Assembly: GCA_036279475.1 (NCBI GenBank)
Contig: DASUJB010000063.1
Span: 1-61,361, forward strand
Reading direction: 5' to 3'
DNA from: ZC4RG19 sp036279475
GTDB lineage: Bacteria > Actinomycetota > Acidimicrobiia > Acidimicrobiales > VFJN01
DNA length: 61,361 nucleotides
The number at the start of each line of letters is the position of its first letter. Position 1 is the first letter of the stretch. Both the position numbers and the translations under genes were made by a program. The notes under the pieces are model-generated. The model did not search any database. It was given only the letters and a program-made list of their open reading frames with translations, and was not told the DNA's origin. Of this stretch, positions 24,079 to 33,230 are shown piece by piece.

Positions 24079-26379
24079 GTGCGCATCACCGAGGTCCGAG
24101 CCCAGCTCGCCGCCGACGACTCGCTGGTCGGCCGGGCCCTGTGCGAGGCGTGGACGCGAGCGGTCGACGGCTGGCTCGAGGAGCTCCTCACCGTCGCCGT
24201 CGAGGGCACCGACCCCCGAGGGCTCGCCCTCGTGGCCGTCGGCGGCTACGGGAGGGCCGAGCTGTCCCTGCAGTCCGACATCGACGTGCTCCTGCTCCAC
24301 GCCGACCGCCCCGACATCGGGGAGCTCGCCGACAGGGTCTGGTACCCCATCTGGGACGCCCGCCTCAAGCTCGGGCACGCCGTGCGCACCGTGAAGGAGG
24401 CCCTGGCCCTGGCGGCCGACGACCTCGACACCGCCACCGGGCTGCTCCAGGTCCGCCACCTCGCCGGCGATCCGGCGCTCACCGGTGAGCTGGCCGCCAA
24501 GGCGGGCCTCCAGTGGCGCAAACGGTCGCGGCGGTGGCTGGCCGCCATGTCGGAGCGGGTGCGCCAGCGCCATGCCCACGCCGGTGAGGTGGCCTTCCTG
24601 CTGGAGCCCGACGTGAAGGAGGGTCGCGGCGGGCTGCGCGACGTGCAGGCCCTCCGCTGGGCCCAGGCCGCGGGTTCGATCCTGTGGGACACCGACCACG
24701 CCGCCCTCGACGCCGCCTACGAGGTGCTCCTCGCCGTCCGCGTGGAGCTGCACCGCCGCACCGGCCGGCCCGGCGACCGGGTCCTCCTCCAGGAGCAGGA
24801 CGCCATCGCCGACGCCCTCGGCCATCCCGACGCCGACTCGCTCATGCGAGCCGTGGCCCGGGCGGCCCGCACCGTCGCCTGGACCAGCGACGACGCCTGG
24901 CACCGCATCGACAGCTCGCTGGTGGGGCCCCTGGCCCGGGCCCGGCGCCCCCGACAGCTCGGCGGCGGCCTTCGCCTCCAGGACGGCGAGGTGGTGGTGG
25001 CGGACGACGTCGACGTGAGCGCCGACCCCGCCCTGCCGTTGCGGGCGGCGGCCATCGCCGCGGGCCGGAGGACGCAGCTCGACCGGGCGGCCCTGGCTCG
25101 CCTGGCGGCCGAGGCCCCGCCCCCACCCATCCCGTGGCCGGCCGAGGTGCGCTCCGCCCTCGTCGACCTCCTGCTGGCCGGACCGCCCGCCGTGCTGTTG
25201 CTCGAGGCGCTCGACCAGCAGGGCTTGTGGGAGCGGTACGTGCCGGAGTGGCCGAACGTGCGCAGCAAGCCGCAGCGCAACGCCTACCACACGTTCACCG
25301 TCGACCGGCACCTGTGGGAGGCGGCGGTGGGCGCAGCCGGGCTCGCCGGGCGGGTGGCGCGGCCGGACATGCTGGTGCTGGCGGCGCTGTTCCACGACAT
25401 CGGCAAGGGGATCCCCGGCGACCACACCGCCAACGGCGTGGCCCTTCTGGACGAGATCGGGCCGCGCATGGGGCTCGACGAGTCGGACGCCGGCGTGCTG
25501 CGGGCGCTGTGCCGCCACCACCTCCTCCTCGCCGACGTGGCCACGCGCCGGGACCTGGACGACCCGGCCACGATCGACGTGGTGGCGTCGGCCGTGGGCG
25601 ACCGGGACGTGCTGGGCCTGCTCGCCGCGCTCACCGAAGCGGACTCGCGTGCCACGGGCCCGGCGGCGTGGAGCGACTGGAAGGCGGGGCTCGTCCGGTC
25701 CCTCGTCGCCCGGGTCGACCACGTGCTGGGCGGTGGCCGTGCCGCCGACGTGGCCGGCACCTTCCCCACCGAGGAGCAGCAGGCGCTGCTGGCGGCGAGG
25801 CAGCAGCGCCTGGTGGCCGAGGGTGACCGGTTGACGGTGGTGGCGCTCGACCGCCCCGGGCTCTTCAGCCGGGTGACGGGCGTCCTCGCCCTGCACGGCC
25901 TCGGGGTGCTGGACGCGGCGGCCAGCGGTGCCGACGGCTGGGCCATCGAGGTCTTCCGGGTCGAGTCCAGCTTCGGTCCCACGTTCTCGTGGGACCCTGC
26001 CCTGGCCGACCTCGAGATGGCCCTCACCGGCCGCCTGGCCATCAGGGCGCGCCTGGCCGAGCGGGTGCGGACCTACGGCAGTCGTGGCCGCTTGCCGCTG
26101 CTCGGCGCGGCCGAGCCCGAGGTCCGCATCGACCTGGAGGCCTCGCCGGCGGCCACCGTGGTGGAGGTCCACGCCCGTGACCGGCTGGGGGTGCTGTACC
26201 GCATCACCAGCGCCTTGGCCGACCTCGACCTGGACATCGTGGGGGCCAAGGTCCAGACGATGGGGGCCCACGTGGTCGACTCGTTCTACGTGCGCACGGG
26301 GGGCGGGTCGAGGATCACCGACCCCGCGGTGCTGGCCGAGGTCGAGCGGGCGCTGCTCCACGCCCTCGACGACGGTTGA
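24079..26379 (+). CDS. glnD: PII (de)nucleotidylyltransferase GlnD
   Basis: The 766-residue bifunctional enzyme modifies and demodifies PII according to glutamine level. Domains in order: nucleotidyltransferase with AVGGYGRAELSLQSDIDVL (about 55-75), the GlnD helical region with EPDVKEGRGGLRDVQAL, an HD hydrolase domain with LAALFHDIGKGIPGDHT (His-Asp about 437), and two C-terminal ACT domains (from about 585 and about 695, the second with DRLGVLYRITSALADLDLDI). All catalytic motifs are present. The GTG at 24079 has GAGGGAGGA upstream, preferred over the ATG at 24004. In actinobacteria GlnD usually adenylylates PII. Confidence 0.93.
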   Translation: MRITEVRAQLAADDSLVGRALCEAWTRAVDGWLEELLTVAVEGTDPRGLALVAVGGYGRAELSLQSDIDVLLLHADRPDIGELADRVWYPIWDARLKLGHAVRTVKEALALAADDLDTATGLLQVRHLAGDPALTGELAAKAGLQWRKRSRRWLAAMSERVRQRHAHAGEVAFLLEPDVKEGRGGLRDVQALRWAQAAGSILWDTDHAALDAAYEVLLAVRVELHRRTGRPGDRVLLQEQDAIADALGHPDADSLMRAVARAARTVAWTSDDAWHRIDSSLVGPLARARRPRQLGGGLRLQDGEVVVADDVDVSADPALPLRAAAIAAGRRTQLDRAALARLAAEAPPPPIPWPAEVRSALVDLLLAGPPAVLLLEALDQQGLWERYVPEWPNVRSKPQRNAYHTFTVDRHLWEAAVGAAGLAGRVARPDMLVLAALFHDIGKGIPGDHTANGVALLDEIGPRMGLDESDAGVLRALCRHHLLLADVATRRDLDDPATIDVVASAVGDRDVLGLLAALTEADSRATGPAAWSDWKAGLVRSLVARVDHVLGGGRAADVAGTFPTEEQQALLAARQQRLVAEGDRLTVVALDRPGLFSRVTGVLALHGLGVLDAAASGADGWAIEVFRVESSFGPTFSWDPALADLEMALTGRLAIRARLAERVRTYGSRGRLPLLGAAEPEVRIDLEASPAATVVEVHARDRLGVLYRITSALADLDLDIVGAKVQTMGAHVVDSFYVRTGGGSRITDPAVLAEVERALLHALDDG

Positions 26380-26401
26380 GCCGGCCCCGGCCGGTCACCG
26401 G

Positions 26402-26407
26402 TAGGGT
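26402..26407 (+). promoter_or_regulatory. -10 element of the Nudix gene
   Basis: TAGGGT lies 7 nt before the GTG at 26415, which fixes that start as a leaderless one. Confidence 0.45.
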
Positions 26408-26414
26408 CGGCGAG

Positions 26415-27098
26415 GTGAGCCGCCGCCTCCCGCCCACTCGCCAGGACCTCGTCCGCTGGTCCGAGTCGCTGTCGGGCATCGCCCGCACCGGCCTGGGCTT
26501 CACCCGCAGCCTGTACGAGCGCGAGCGGTTCGAGGAGGTGCTGGCGGTGGCCGGTGACATCCGGGCTGCCGCCGAGGCCGAGGAGGGCTTCGACGCCGAG
26601 CACTTCGTCGAGGAGTGGATGAAGGGGGTCGGCGAGGGGGTCGCCGGCTACGTCACCCCCAAGGTGGCGGTGGGGGCCGTGGTGGCCAACGACGCCGGGG
26701 AGATCCTGCTCGTGCAGCGGGCGGACAGCGGGATCTGGCTCTACCCGACCGGTTGGGCCGACGTGGGCTACTCGGCCAGCGAGATCGCCGTGAAGGAGGT
26801 CAAGGAGGAGACCGGCATCGAGTGCGTGCCGGTGCGGCTCCTCGCCCTCCTCGACGGGCTGCGCCTCAACTTCACCCGGGTGCCGCTCTACAGCCTGGTG
26901 TTCCTGTGCCGGGCCACCGGGGGGCAGCTGTCGGCCCACCCCCTCGAGACCCGTGACGTCGGGTGGTTCCCCCGCGACGCCATGCCCGAGCCGCTGGCCG
27001 GAGCGGACCAGTGGCTGGCGCACGCGTCCCGGGCCATCGACGGTGAGGACGTGGACGTGCTGTACGACGAGCCCCGGGAGCACCCCTGGGCCGTCTAG
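26415..27098 (+). CDS. Nudix hydrolase with N-terminal helical domain
   Basis: The 227-residue protein has an N-terminal helical part (about 1-75, LARTGLGFTRSLYERERF-like segment FTRSLYERERFEEVLAVAGD), typical of Nudix proteins with a NUDIX_N2-type leader, then the Nudix fold. The Nudix box reads from GWADVGY to KEVKEETGI: the EExG core is kept, but the first Glu is Tyr and the Arg is Lys, as in a subgroup of the family. It should cleave a nucleoside-diphosphate-linked substrate; which one is unknown. It begins 35 bp after glnD. Confidence 0.83.
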   Translation: MSRRLPPTRQDLVRWSESLSGIARTGLGFTRSLYERERFEEVLAVAGDIRAAAEAEEGFDAEHFVEEWMKGVGEGVAGYVTPKVAVGAVVANDAGEILLVQRADSGIWLYPTGWADVGYSASEIAVKEVKEETGIECVPVRLLALLDGLRLNFTRVPLYSLVFLCRATGGQLSAHPLETRDVGWFPRDAMPEPLAGADQWLAHASRAIDGEDVDVLYDEPREHPWAV

Positions 27099-27141
27099 GA
27101 GCGGGCCGGCCCCGCCCCCGCCCACCCACGGCCCGTCGTGG

Positions 27142-27840
27142 TCACCCCGCCGGGTCGGGCGGTCGCACGGCCAGCCGGGCGTAGCTCCAGCAGGCGGTGC
27201 CCAGCATGAGCATCTTGGTGGCGTACCCCAGGACCGGGCTGCCGAACTTCTCCTGCTTGGTCCTGTGCCACAGGCCGGCGAGCACGCAGTCACGGCGGAC
27301 CAGGCCGCGCTGGGCGACCGACGTGTTGAGCGCGGCCTCCACTCGGTAGCCGCGGACGTCGGCGTCGTCGAGGTCGTCGAAGAGCTGGCGGCGGACGGCG
27401 CGCTGCCCGGTCAGGACCGGCAGCCGGTGCAGGAAGATGGGGTTGGCCACCGGCCCCCGGTCGAAGAGGCCGCACGCCATGTCGGCCCCCCCGTCGACCA
27501 CGGCGCGGACCAGCCGGTCGACGTGCTGGGGACGCAGGCCCACCAGGTCGGCGTCGAGGAAGACCACGACGTCGGCCGAGCCGGCCGCGGCCACGCCCCG
27601 TCGCATCGCCTCGCCCTTGCCCGGCACCGGCTCGTACACGACCTGGGCGCCGTGGGCGGCGGCGATGGCGGCCGTGCCGTCGGAGGAGGCGTTGTCCACC
27701 ACGACGACGTGATCGACGAGGTGGGCGTCGAGCGCGGCGTAGACGACCGCCCCGATCGTCACCGCCTCGTTCCAGGCAGGGATGACCGCGGCGACCCCTC
27801 CCGAGGACCGTGCGTCCCGGAGCTGCTCGCCCTGCACCAT
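27142..27840 (-). CDS. Family 2 glycosyltransferase
   Basis: The 232-residue GT-A enzyme has the GT2 start VAAVIPAWNEAVTIGAVV, VVVVDNASSDGTAAIA, GKGEAMRRGVAAA, and the metal-binding DAD in VVFLDADLVGL. It has no obvious membrane helix and resembles polyprenol-phosphate or glucosyl-3-phosphoglycerate-type GT2 enzymes; donor and acceptor are unknown. The ATG at 27840 has TAGTCT 10 nt upstream. It is the last of several minus-strand genes here. Confidence 0.83.
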   Translation of the reverse strand: MVQGEQLRDARSSGGVAAVIPAWNEAVTIGAVVYAALDAHLVDHVVVVDNASSDGTAAIAAAHGAQVVYEPVPGKGEAMRRGVAAAGSADVVVFLDADLVGLRPQHVDRLVRAVVDGGADMACGLFDRGPVANPIFLHRLPVLTGQRAVRRQLFDDLDDADVRGYRVEAALNTSVAQRGLVRRDCVLAGLWHRTKQEKFGSPVLGYATKMLMLGTACWSYARLAVRPPDPAG

Positions 27841-27850
27841 GCGGACGCTC

Positions 27851-27856
27851 AGACTA
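27851..27856 (-). promoter_or_regulatory. -10 element of the GT2 gene
   Basis: TAGTCT on the minus strand lies 10 nt before the ATG, giving a leaderless or nearly leaderless mRNA. Confidence 0.35.
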
Positions 27857-27950
27857 CTTGTCGTGGGGCCACCTCCCGGCCACGGGGCGGCGGCGTGGGG
27901 CCGGGGACCCGGCCGTCCCTCCGGTGCCGGTACCGGCCCCGCCGTCGTGG

Positions 27951-28451
27951 TCAGGCGAGCGGCTTGGCGAACCAGAGGTCGGCGTGGGGGTTGGCGTTGT
28001 ACCGCCCGACCCGGCGGTAGCCCGCCGACTCGTAGAGGGCGACAGCCTCGAGGAGGGTGGCGTTCGTGTCGAGCACCGCCGTCGTGCGGCCGGCCGATCG
28101 GGCCTCGCCCTCCAGGCGCTGGAGCAGGCGCCGGCCGAGGTGCCGGCCCCGCTCGCCCTCGGCCACCCACATCCGCTTGATCTCGGCCGTGGTGGGGCTG
28201 AGGTAGGTGACCGCCCCGCAACCAACGGTGGCCCCCGCCTCCGTCGCCAGGACGAACGACCCCCGAGGCGGGTTGAAGCTCGCCGTCGCCGTGTCGATGG
28301 CGTCGTCCGCGGGGAAGCCTGCGGGAACGCGTCGGTCGAGCTCGGCGAAGTACCGCGACAACGCCGCTCGGGCCTCGGTCGAGCCTGCGTCGACGACGAG
28401 GAGCGAGACCGGCGGTCCCGGGGCGGGGGGTGGCGGCGGCCGTGGCACCAC
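27951..28451 (-). CDS. GNAT family N-acetyltransferase
   Basis: The 166-residue protein has the GNAT core: a beta-strand SFVLATEAGATVGCGAVTYL, then AEIKRMWVAEGERGRHLGRRLLQRLE with the acetyl-CoA pyrophosphate loop (RGRHLGRRL), and ALYESAGYRRVGRYN. Acceptor unknown. The first GTG at 28451 and the next codon GTG at 28448 are both possible starts. It lies 34 bp after an amidohydrolase gene on the same strand. Confidence 0.82.
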   Translation of the reverse strand: MVPRPPPPPAPGPPVSLLVVDAGSTEARAALSRYFAELDRRVPAGFPADDAIDTATASFNPPRGSFVLATEAGATVGCGAVTYLSPTTAEIKRMWVAEGERGRHLGRRLLQRLEGEARSAGRTTAVLDTNATLLEAVALYESAGYRRVGRYNANPHADLWFAKPLA

Positions 28452-28485
28452 CCCATGCTGGCACCGGCGGTCGCTGCCGCCCGAG

Positions 28486-29895
28486 TCATCGGGGGATCAC
28501 GTCGCCGGCGATGACGGTGCAGGTCACGTGGCGCGAGGAGGGGTCCTCCAGCACGTGGGACAGCGGACCGTCGAGCAGCACCAGGTCGGCCGGCGCCCCC
28601 ACCTCCACCCGGCGCGGCGCGCCCCCGGGGTCGCCGGGAGGGGTGAGGAAGAGCGACAGCGCCCGCTCGGGCGAGACGGCCTCGCGGGCGCCGAGGGTCT
28701 GCCCCGAGGTCGTGCGGCGGTCGACGGCGGTGGCGATGTCGCGCCAGGGGTCCGGATGGCCGTAGGGGGCGTCGGTGGACCCGCCCACGGGGATCCCGGC
28801 CTCGATCAAGCTGCGGCAGGGGTAGAGGTGGGGCAGGTCGTCGGCGTCGACCTCCACCAGGTACCGATCCCCGCGCTCCTGCACGAAGCCGGGCTGGGTC
28901 ACGACGGTGAGGCCCTTGGCCGCCACCGCCGAGCGCAGGGCGGGCGGCACCACCGACCCGTGCTCGACGCGGTCGCCCGGCCGGGCCCCGGCCTCGTCCC
29001 AGGCGGCGAGGGCCAGCGCCAGGCCCACCCGCGACACGCAGTGCACCGCCACGGGCCGGCCGGCGTCGTGCGCCGCGCCGATCCACTCGACGAGGTCGTC
29101 CAGGGAGGGGAGGGAGTAGTCGGCCACCACCAGCTTCACCGGTCCCGTGAGGAGGGGTGTGGGCAGCCGTGTGGCCGCCAGCCGGGGGCCGCCGCTGGCG
29201 GTGACCCGTTGCGGCAACGAGCCGTCGAGGGCGGCGTCGACGAGGGGCGCCAGGTCCTCGACGTCGGCCACGGGGGTGAGGTCGGTCACCCCGGTCACCC
29301 CGTAGGCGGCCAGGCGCCGGCCCACCACCCCCAGGTCGGGTGGCGCCCGGGACGGCAGCCGGTCGCGCAGCCAGCGGTCCAGGCCGAGCAGGCGGCCGGT
29401 GAGCCGTCCCTCGCCGTCACGCTCGAGCCCGGCCACGTCGAGCGCCTCGTCGATGCCGGCGGAGGCCAACCCGGCGGAGTTCAGCACCCAGGCGACACCC
29501 GACCGGTGCTGCACCCGCACGGGCCGGTCGGCCACGACCGCGTCCAGCCGCCAGCGGTCGATGGGCCCGGCCACGGACTCGTGGTACCCGATGGCACGGA
29601 TCCACTCGCCCGGGGGGAGGCCCCGCCCGGCCTGGACGAGCGCCCCCCGGAACCCGTCGGCGTCGGCCACGTACGGGGGTCCGACGAGGGGTGACCGCTC
29701 GGCGGCCGCCAGGGCCAGCAGGTGGATGTGGTGGTCGTGGAGGCCGGGGATGAGGGCTCCTCGCCGCCCGTCGACCGCCTCGTCGCCGGGGCGCGCCGGC
29801 AGCCGGCGGCCGATCGCCACGATCGCGCCACCGCTGACCCGCACGTCGACGAGCCTGCCGTCGACGACGACCTCGCGCAGCACCAGGTCCGACAT
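28486..29895 (-). CDS. Amidohydrolase family 3 (YtcJ-like) metalloenzyme
   Basis: The 469-residue protein is a TIM-barrel amidohydrolase. It has the N-terminal beta-sandwich (LVLREVVVDGRLVDVRVSGG), the first metal ligands in LIPGLHDHHIHLL, a His in RPVAVHCVSR, RVEHGSVVPP, and the metal Asp in VGGSTDAPYGHPDPW, then ALSLFLTPPG and GAPADLVLLDGPL. The substrate is unknown; relatives act on N-acyl or formamide bonds. The ATG at 29895 has GGTGGA upstream. A TACGCT hexamer 7 nt before an out-of-frame GTG suggests transcription starts about 25 nt further upstream. Confidence 0.85.
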   Translation of the reverse strand: MSDLVLREVVVDGRLVDVRVSGGAIVAIGRRLPARPGDEAVDGRRGALIPGLHDHHIHLLALAAAERSPLVGPPYVADADGFRGALVQAGRGLPPGEWIRAIGYHESVAGPIDRWRLDAVVADRPVRVQHRSGVAWVLNSAGLASAGIDEALDVAGLERDGEGRLTGRLLGLDRWLRDRLPSRAPPDLGVVGRRLAAYGVTGVTDLTPVADVEDLAPLVDAALDGSLPQRVTASGGPRLAATRLPTPLLTGPVKLVVADYSLPSLDDLVEWIGAAHDAGRPVAVHCVSRVGLALALAAWDEAGARPGDRVEHGSVVPPALRSAVAAKGLTVVTQPGFVQERGDRYLVEVDADDLPHLYPCRSLIEAGIPVGGSTDAPYGHPDPWRDIATAVDRRTTSGQTLGAREAVSPERALSLFLTPPGDPGGAPRRVEVGAPADLVLLDGPLSHVLEDPSSRHVTCTVIAGDVIPR

Positions 29896-29996
29896 GAGCT
29901 TCCACCGGCGGGGAGCCAGGAGCTGCCCACCGCTGGAAGCGTAGGGGACGCGGCCCCGTCCCCGGCTGCCGCGACGGCGCGGGTGCCGGGCGGCGG

Positions 29997-30446
29997 CTAC
30001 GAGGTGCCGGCCCGGGCCCGGCGGCGCCGCCCCCGCCGCTCGGCCATGCCGTCGATGGCCAGCGCCGTGCCGATGGCCAGCAGCCACACGTCCTTGGCCA
30101 CGGGGATGCCCTGCTGGGTGGGTCGCAGGCTGCCCTCCTCCCGGAGGCCGGGCGCCTTCAGGTACAGCCGGCCCAGGAGGGCGGCGAACGTGGTGAGCGC
30201 CAGCCCGGCCACGGAGGTGGGCACGAGGGGAGCCAGGAGCAGGCTGCCCACGGCGATCTCACCGGTGGAGAGCATCGAGGCGAACCGCTCGGGCGGCATG
30301 GCCTCGAGCTCGGGGTACGCCGCGGTGGCGAACCCGTGCAGGCTCCTCGCCGTCTCCTCGTCGGCCGACTGCTTCTGCAGCCCGGAGTCGAGGATGTAGG
30401 CGCCCGTGGCGGCGCGCAGGGGGAGGTGCCAGAGCTTGAACGCCAT
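29997..30446 (-). CDS. DoxX-like integral membrane protein
   Basis: The 149-residue protein has about four hydrophobic segments (LPLRAATGAYILDSGL, GEIAVGSLLLAPLVPTSVAG, LALTTFAALLGRLYL, VWLLAIGTALAIDGM) in the order of DoxX-type proteins, with a basic C-terminus. Function is unknown. It begins 4 nt after the murD2 stop, so it is probably the third gene of the murL-murD2 operon and may have an envelope role. Confidence 0.65.
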   Translation of the reverse strand: MAFKLWHLPLRAATGAYILDSGLQKQSADEETARSLHGFATAAYPELEAMPPERFASMLSTGEIAVGSLLLAPLVPTSVAGLALTTFAALLGRLYLKAPGLREEGSLRPTQQGIPVAKDVWLLAIGTALAIDGMAERRGRRRRARAGTS

Positions 30447-30450
30447 GCGG

Positions 30451-31812
30451 TCAGGATTCCCCCGCTGTCAAGGCACGCAGCCGGCCGACCGCCGACGCGA
30501 ACGCCGCGGCCCGCTCGCGGTAGTCCCGGAACCGGTCGAAGCTCGGGGCCGCCGGGGACAGCAGGACGACGCCGTCGGGCCGGGCCCAGTCCCGACCCAG
30601 CCAGGCGGCGGCGGCCAGGTCCGCCACCTCGACCACCTCCGGGCGGCCGGGCTCGGGGGAGAAGGCGGCGTGGGCGTCGAAGGCCGCCCGCATGCGAGGG
30701 CCGGCCTCGCTGTCGAGGATGGCCACCAACGTCGGGTCGGGCCGCGCCGCCAGGCCGGCCACCAGGGGTCCGTAGTCGATGCCCCGGTCCTGGCCTCCCA
30801 CCACCACCACGACCGCCCGACCGGGGAAGGCCTCGACGGCGGCCAGGGTGGCCAGCACGTTGGTCGAGAGGCTGTCGTCGACGAAGAGCACCCCGTCGAG
30901 GTCGGCCACCGGTTGGAGGCGACTGCCCAGGTGCTCGTAGCCCCGGGCCGCCCGGGCCAGCACGTCGTCGTCGTCGGCGCCCTCGACGCGCAACGCCCGC
31001 AGGCAGGCCCGGGCGATGAGGGCGTTGCGGTGGTTGTGGGACCCCAGCAGGCCCAGGGGGGCGGTCCAGTCGCCGGGGGTGGCCCCGGCCACCGACACCC
31101 ACTCCACCCGGGGCCCGAGGAGCGCCCGGCGCTGGTGGAGGAGCGGGCTGTCGCTGTTGGCCACCGTGAGGTCGGCACCGGGGCGCGTGCAGAGCGACAG
31201 CTTGTCGGCGTAGTAGGTCTCGACGTCGCCGTGCCAGGTGAGGTGGTCAGGGTGCAGGGAGGTGACAGCCACGACGGGGGGTGCCACGGTCACGTCGACC
31301 GCCTGGTAGCTCGACACCTCGATCACCCACCAGTCGACGTCCGTGGGAGCCGCAGGGTCGTACGGGGGGACCCCGATGTTGCCGCCCACCAGCACCGAGT
31401 GGCCGAGGCCCCGGAGGAGGTGCCCGAGCACCGAGGTGGTGGTGCTCTTCCCCTTGGTGCCGGTGACGCACACCACGCGTGAGCGGTCGGCGCCGGCCAG
31501 CCACAGCCCGAGGGCGCCGACGACCCGGGTGCCGCTCGCCTCGAGCAGGGTCACCTCCGGGCGGTACCGGCTGATGCCGGGCGTCTTGACCACCACGTCG
31601 CAGCGGGCCAGGGCGTCGAGCCCGCCGCCCCCCGTGGCCAGGACCGGCCGGCCGTCGAGGCCGCCCTCCGGAGGGCGGTCGTCGACCAGCACGGCAGGGA
31701 TCCCGAGGGCGTCGAGCCGGCGCACCGTGGCCCGGCCCTCGACCCCGAGGCCCCAGGCGCCGACCCGCAGGCCCGCCAGGTCAGACCAGGAGGTCGTCGG
31801 TGGCGTAGGCAT
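30451..31812 (-). CDS. murD2: UDP-MurNAc-L-Ala--L-glutamate ligase (MurD2)
   Basis: This 453-residue Mur ligase has an N-terminal Rossmann domain (VGAWGLGVEGRATVRRL), the ATP loop VCVTGTKGKSTTTSVLGHLL, VIEVSSYQAVDV, TSLHPDHLTWHGD, NHRNALIA, and a C-terminal domain with LFVDDSLSTNVLATLAAV. In classical MurD the last motif is an NDSKATN-type sequence. Assignment to MurD2, which adds L-Glu instead of D-Glu, rests on the adjacent murL, with which it overlaps by 32 bp. In Xanthomonas this pair replaces the MurI/MurD route. A housekeeping murD may exist elsewhere in the genome. Confidence 0.85.
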   Translation of the reverse strand: MPTPPTTSWSDLAGLRVGAWGLGVEGRATVRRLDALGIPAVLVDDRPPEGGLDGRPVLATGGGGLDALARCDVVVKTPGISRYRPEVTLLEASGTRVVGALGLWLAGADRSRVVCVTGTKGKSTTTSVLGHLLRGLGHSVLVGGNIGVPPYDPAAPTDVDWWVIEVSSYQAVDVTVAPPVVAVTSLHPDHLTWHGDVETYYADKLSLCTRPGADLTVANSDSPLLHQRRALLGPRVEWVSVAGATPGDWTAPLGLLGSHNHRNALIARACLRALRVEGADDDDVLARAARGYEHLGSRLQPVADLDGVLFVDDSLSTNVLATLAAVEAFPGRAVVVVVGGQDRGIDYGPLVAGLAARPDPTLVAILDSEAGPRMRAAFDAHAAFSPEPGRPEVVEVADLAAAAWLGRDWARPDGVVLLSPAAPSFDRFRDYRERAAAFASAVGRLRALTAGES

Positions 31813-33169
31813 CCGGGATGTGGTGGCGGCCGCGAGGGTGACGGAGCGCCTCGATGGCGTCGGGGGCGGGGAGCCGGTCGCCCAGGCGGTCGACCAGCGT
31901 CCCCAGGACGGGCGATCCCGCCCGGTCGGGCCGGGCCGCGGCCAGGGCGACGGCGGCCCGGCACTCCTCGACCTCGCCCACGCACTCCCACGGCTTGCGG
32001 GCCCCGGACGTGTCGACGAGGGCCTCGAGCCGGGGTAGCGACGACGGATCGTCGAGCGGCTCGGCTCCCCCGAACACGTGCCGGAGCCGGTCGGCGGCCA
32101 TGAACGGGGCCAGGATCAGGTCGGTGAACGCGCACTTGTCGCACCGGCCGCACCAGTGGTCGAGGCGGCGGGCCGGATCGAGGTGGAAGCCGCGGTTGCA
32201 GCTCTGGAAGGCGCGGTGGTAGTCGCCGAGGGCGGCGAAGCGCTCGGCGATGGACAGCTCGGAGTAGGGGCGCAGCCGGGAGAAGTAGTCGACCGTGGTC
32301 CCCAGCGTCAGGCCGAGCACCTCCCGGAAGCCGGTCTCGAAGGCCAGGCTCTTCGACCACTGGTGGTTGACGGTGCGGCCGTCGACCTCGACGTTGCCCA
32401 CCGAGGACGACCACTCGTTCGACATGACGAGCGCCCCACGGCCGTCGAGCACGGCGGCCAGCACCCCGATGGCCGAGATGATGCCGGTGACGGGGACGTG
32501 GCCGTTGAGGAAACCGAGCTGGGCCGAGCGCAGCACCTGGTCGTCCACGGCCCGCTCCGCCCGCACGACCGGCAGACCGGTGACCGCGGCCGGTCGCTCG
32601 ACGGCCGGGAACCGGCGACCGGCCCGGGACACGACGAACAGGGCGGGCTCGGCCCGGGGCCGGACCAGCTCGACGGTCACGACGGAGTCGATCCCACCGC
32701 CGAAGGGGACGAGGGGCCGGCGTCCGGCATCCGTCGGCCCCCCCGGCGGCGGAGCCGCCCCGGGTGCCAGCTCCGGCGCCTCGAGGCGCAGACCCGTCAG
32801 GTCGAGGCCGTTGCGGTAGGCGAACTCGCCGAGGCCGTCGACGTACACGTCCCGCAGGAAGTCGCGCTCGGCGGCCCGCAGGGGCGTGGCGGGCAGCTCG
32901 ACCACGGGGGGAGCGGCCGTCTTGTAGTACGAGACGCCGGCCAGGAGGAACACCCAGCGGGCGGCGGCGTCGACGGCAGCCCCGTGCCAGCGCTCCTCCC
33001 GGCCGTCGCCGTCGCCCGCCGCCAGCCCGGGGAAGGTCACCACCTCGGCGAACCGGCGCCCGTCCAGGGAGTAGCGGCAGGTCAGCCGGCCGGCGGCCGG
33101 GTCGAGGTCGTAGCCCTCGTAGCGGAAGCACGCGCCGCGGGGGGGAGCGGCGGTGGTGGTCGACGTCAT
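31781..33169 (-). CDS. murL: UDP-MurNAc-L-Ala-L-Glu epimerase (MurL)
   Basis: The 462-residue protein matches MurL, which converts the terminal L-Glu of UDP-MurNAc-L-Ala-L-Glu to D-Glu in an ATP-dependent reaction. It has an N-terminal domain (FRYEGYDLDPAAGRLTCRYS), a PP-loop-like nucleotide site PFGGGIDSVVTVEL, LVMSNEWSSSVGNVEVDG with NHQWSKSLAFE, and a four-Cys cluster in FQSCNRGF, WCGRCDKCAF, probably for a metal. MurL is the only known activity with this layout. The ATG at 33169 has TAGCCT 10 nt upstream. The gene overlaps murD2. Confidence 0.88.
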   Translation of the reverse strand: MTSTTTAAPPRGACFRYEGYDLDPAAGRLTCRYSLDGRRFAEVVTFPGLAAGDGDGREERWHGAAVDAAARWVFLLAGVSYYKTAAPPVVELPATPLRAAERDFLRDVYVDGLGEFAYRNGLDLTGLRLEAPELAPGAAPPPGGPTDAGRRPLVPFGGGIDSVVTVELVRPRAEPALFVVSRAGRRFPAVERPAAVTGLPVVRAERAVDDQVLRSAQLGFLNGHVPVTGIISAIGVLAAVLDGRGALVMSNEWSSSVGNVEVDGRTVNHQWSKSLAFETGFREVLGLTLGTTVDYFSRLRPYSELSIAERFAALGDYHRAFQSCNRGFHLDPARRLDHWCGRCDKCAFTDLILAPFMAADRLRHVFGGAEPLDDPSSLPRLEALVDTSGARKPWECVGEVEECRAAVALAAARPDRAGSPVLGTLVDRLGDRLPAPDAIEALRHPRGRHHIPDAYATDDLLV

Positions 33170-33179
33170 GCGACCGGTG

Positions 33180-33185
33180 AGGCTA
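33180..33185 (-). promoter_or_regulatory. -10 element of the murL operon
   Basis: TAGCCT on the minus strand is 10 nt before the murL ATG, in the 61-bp gap after pgeF, so murL-murD2 can be transcribed independently of pgeF. Confidence 0.4.
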
Positions 33186-33230
33186 CCGGCAGGCGGCGCT
33201 CCCTCCCGACGGCGTCGCCGTCCCGCCGGC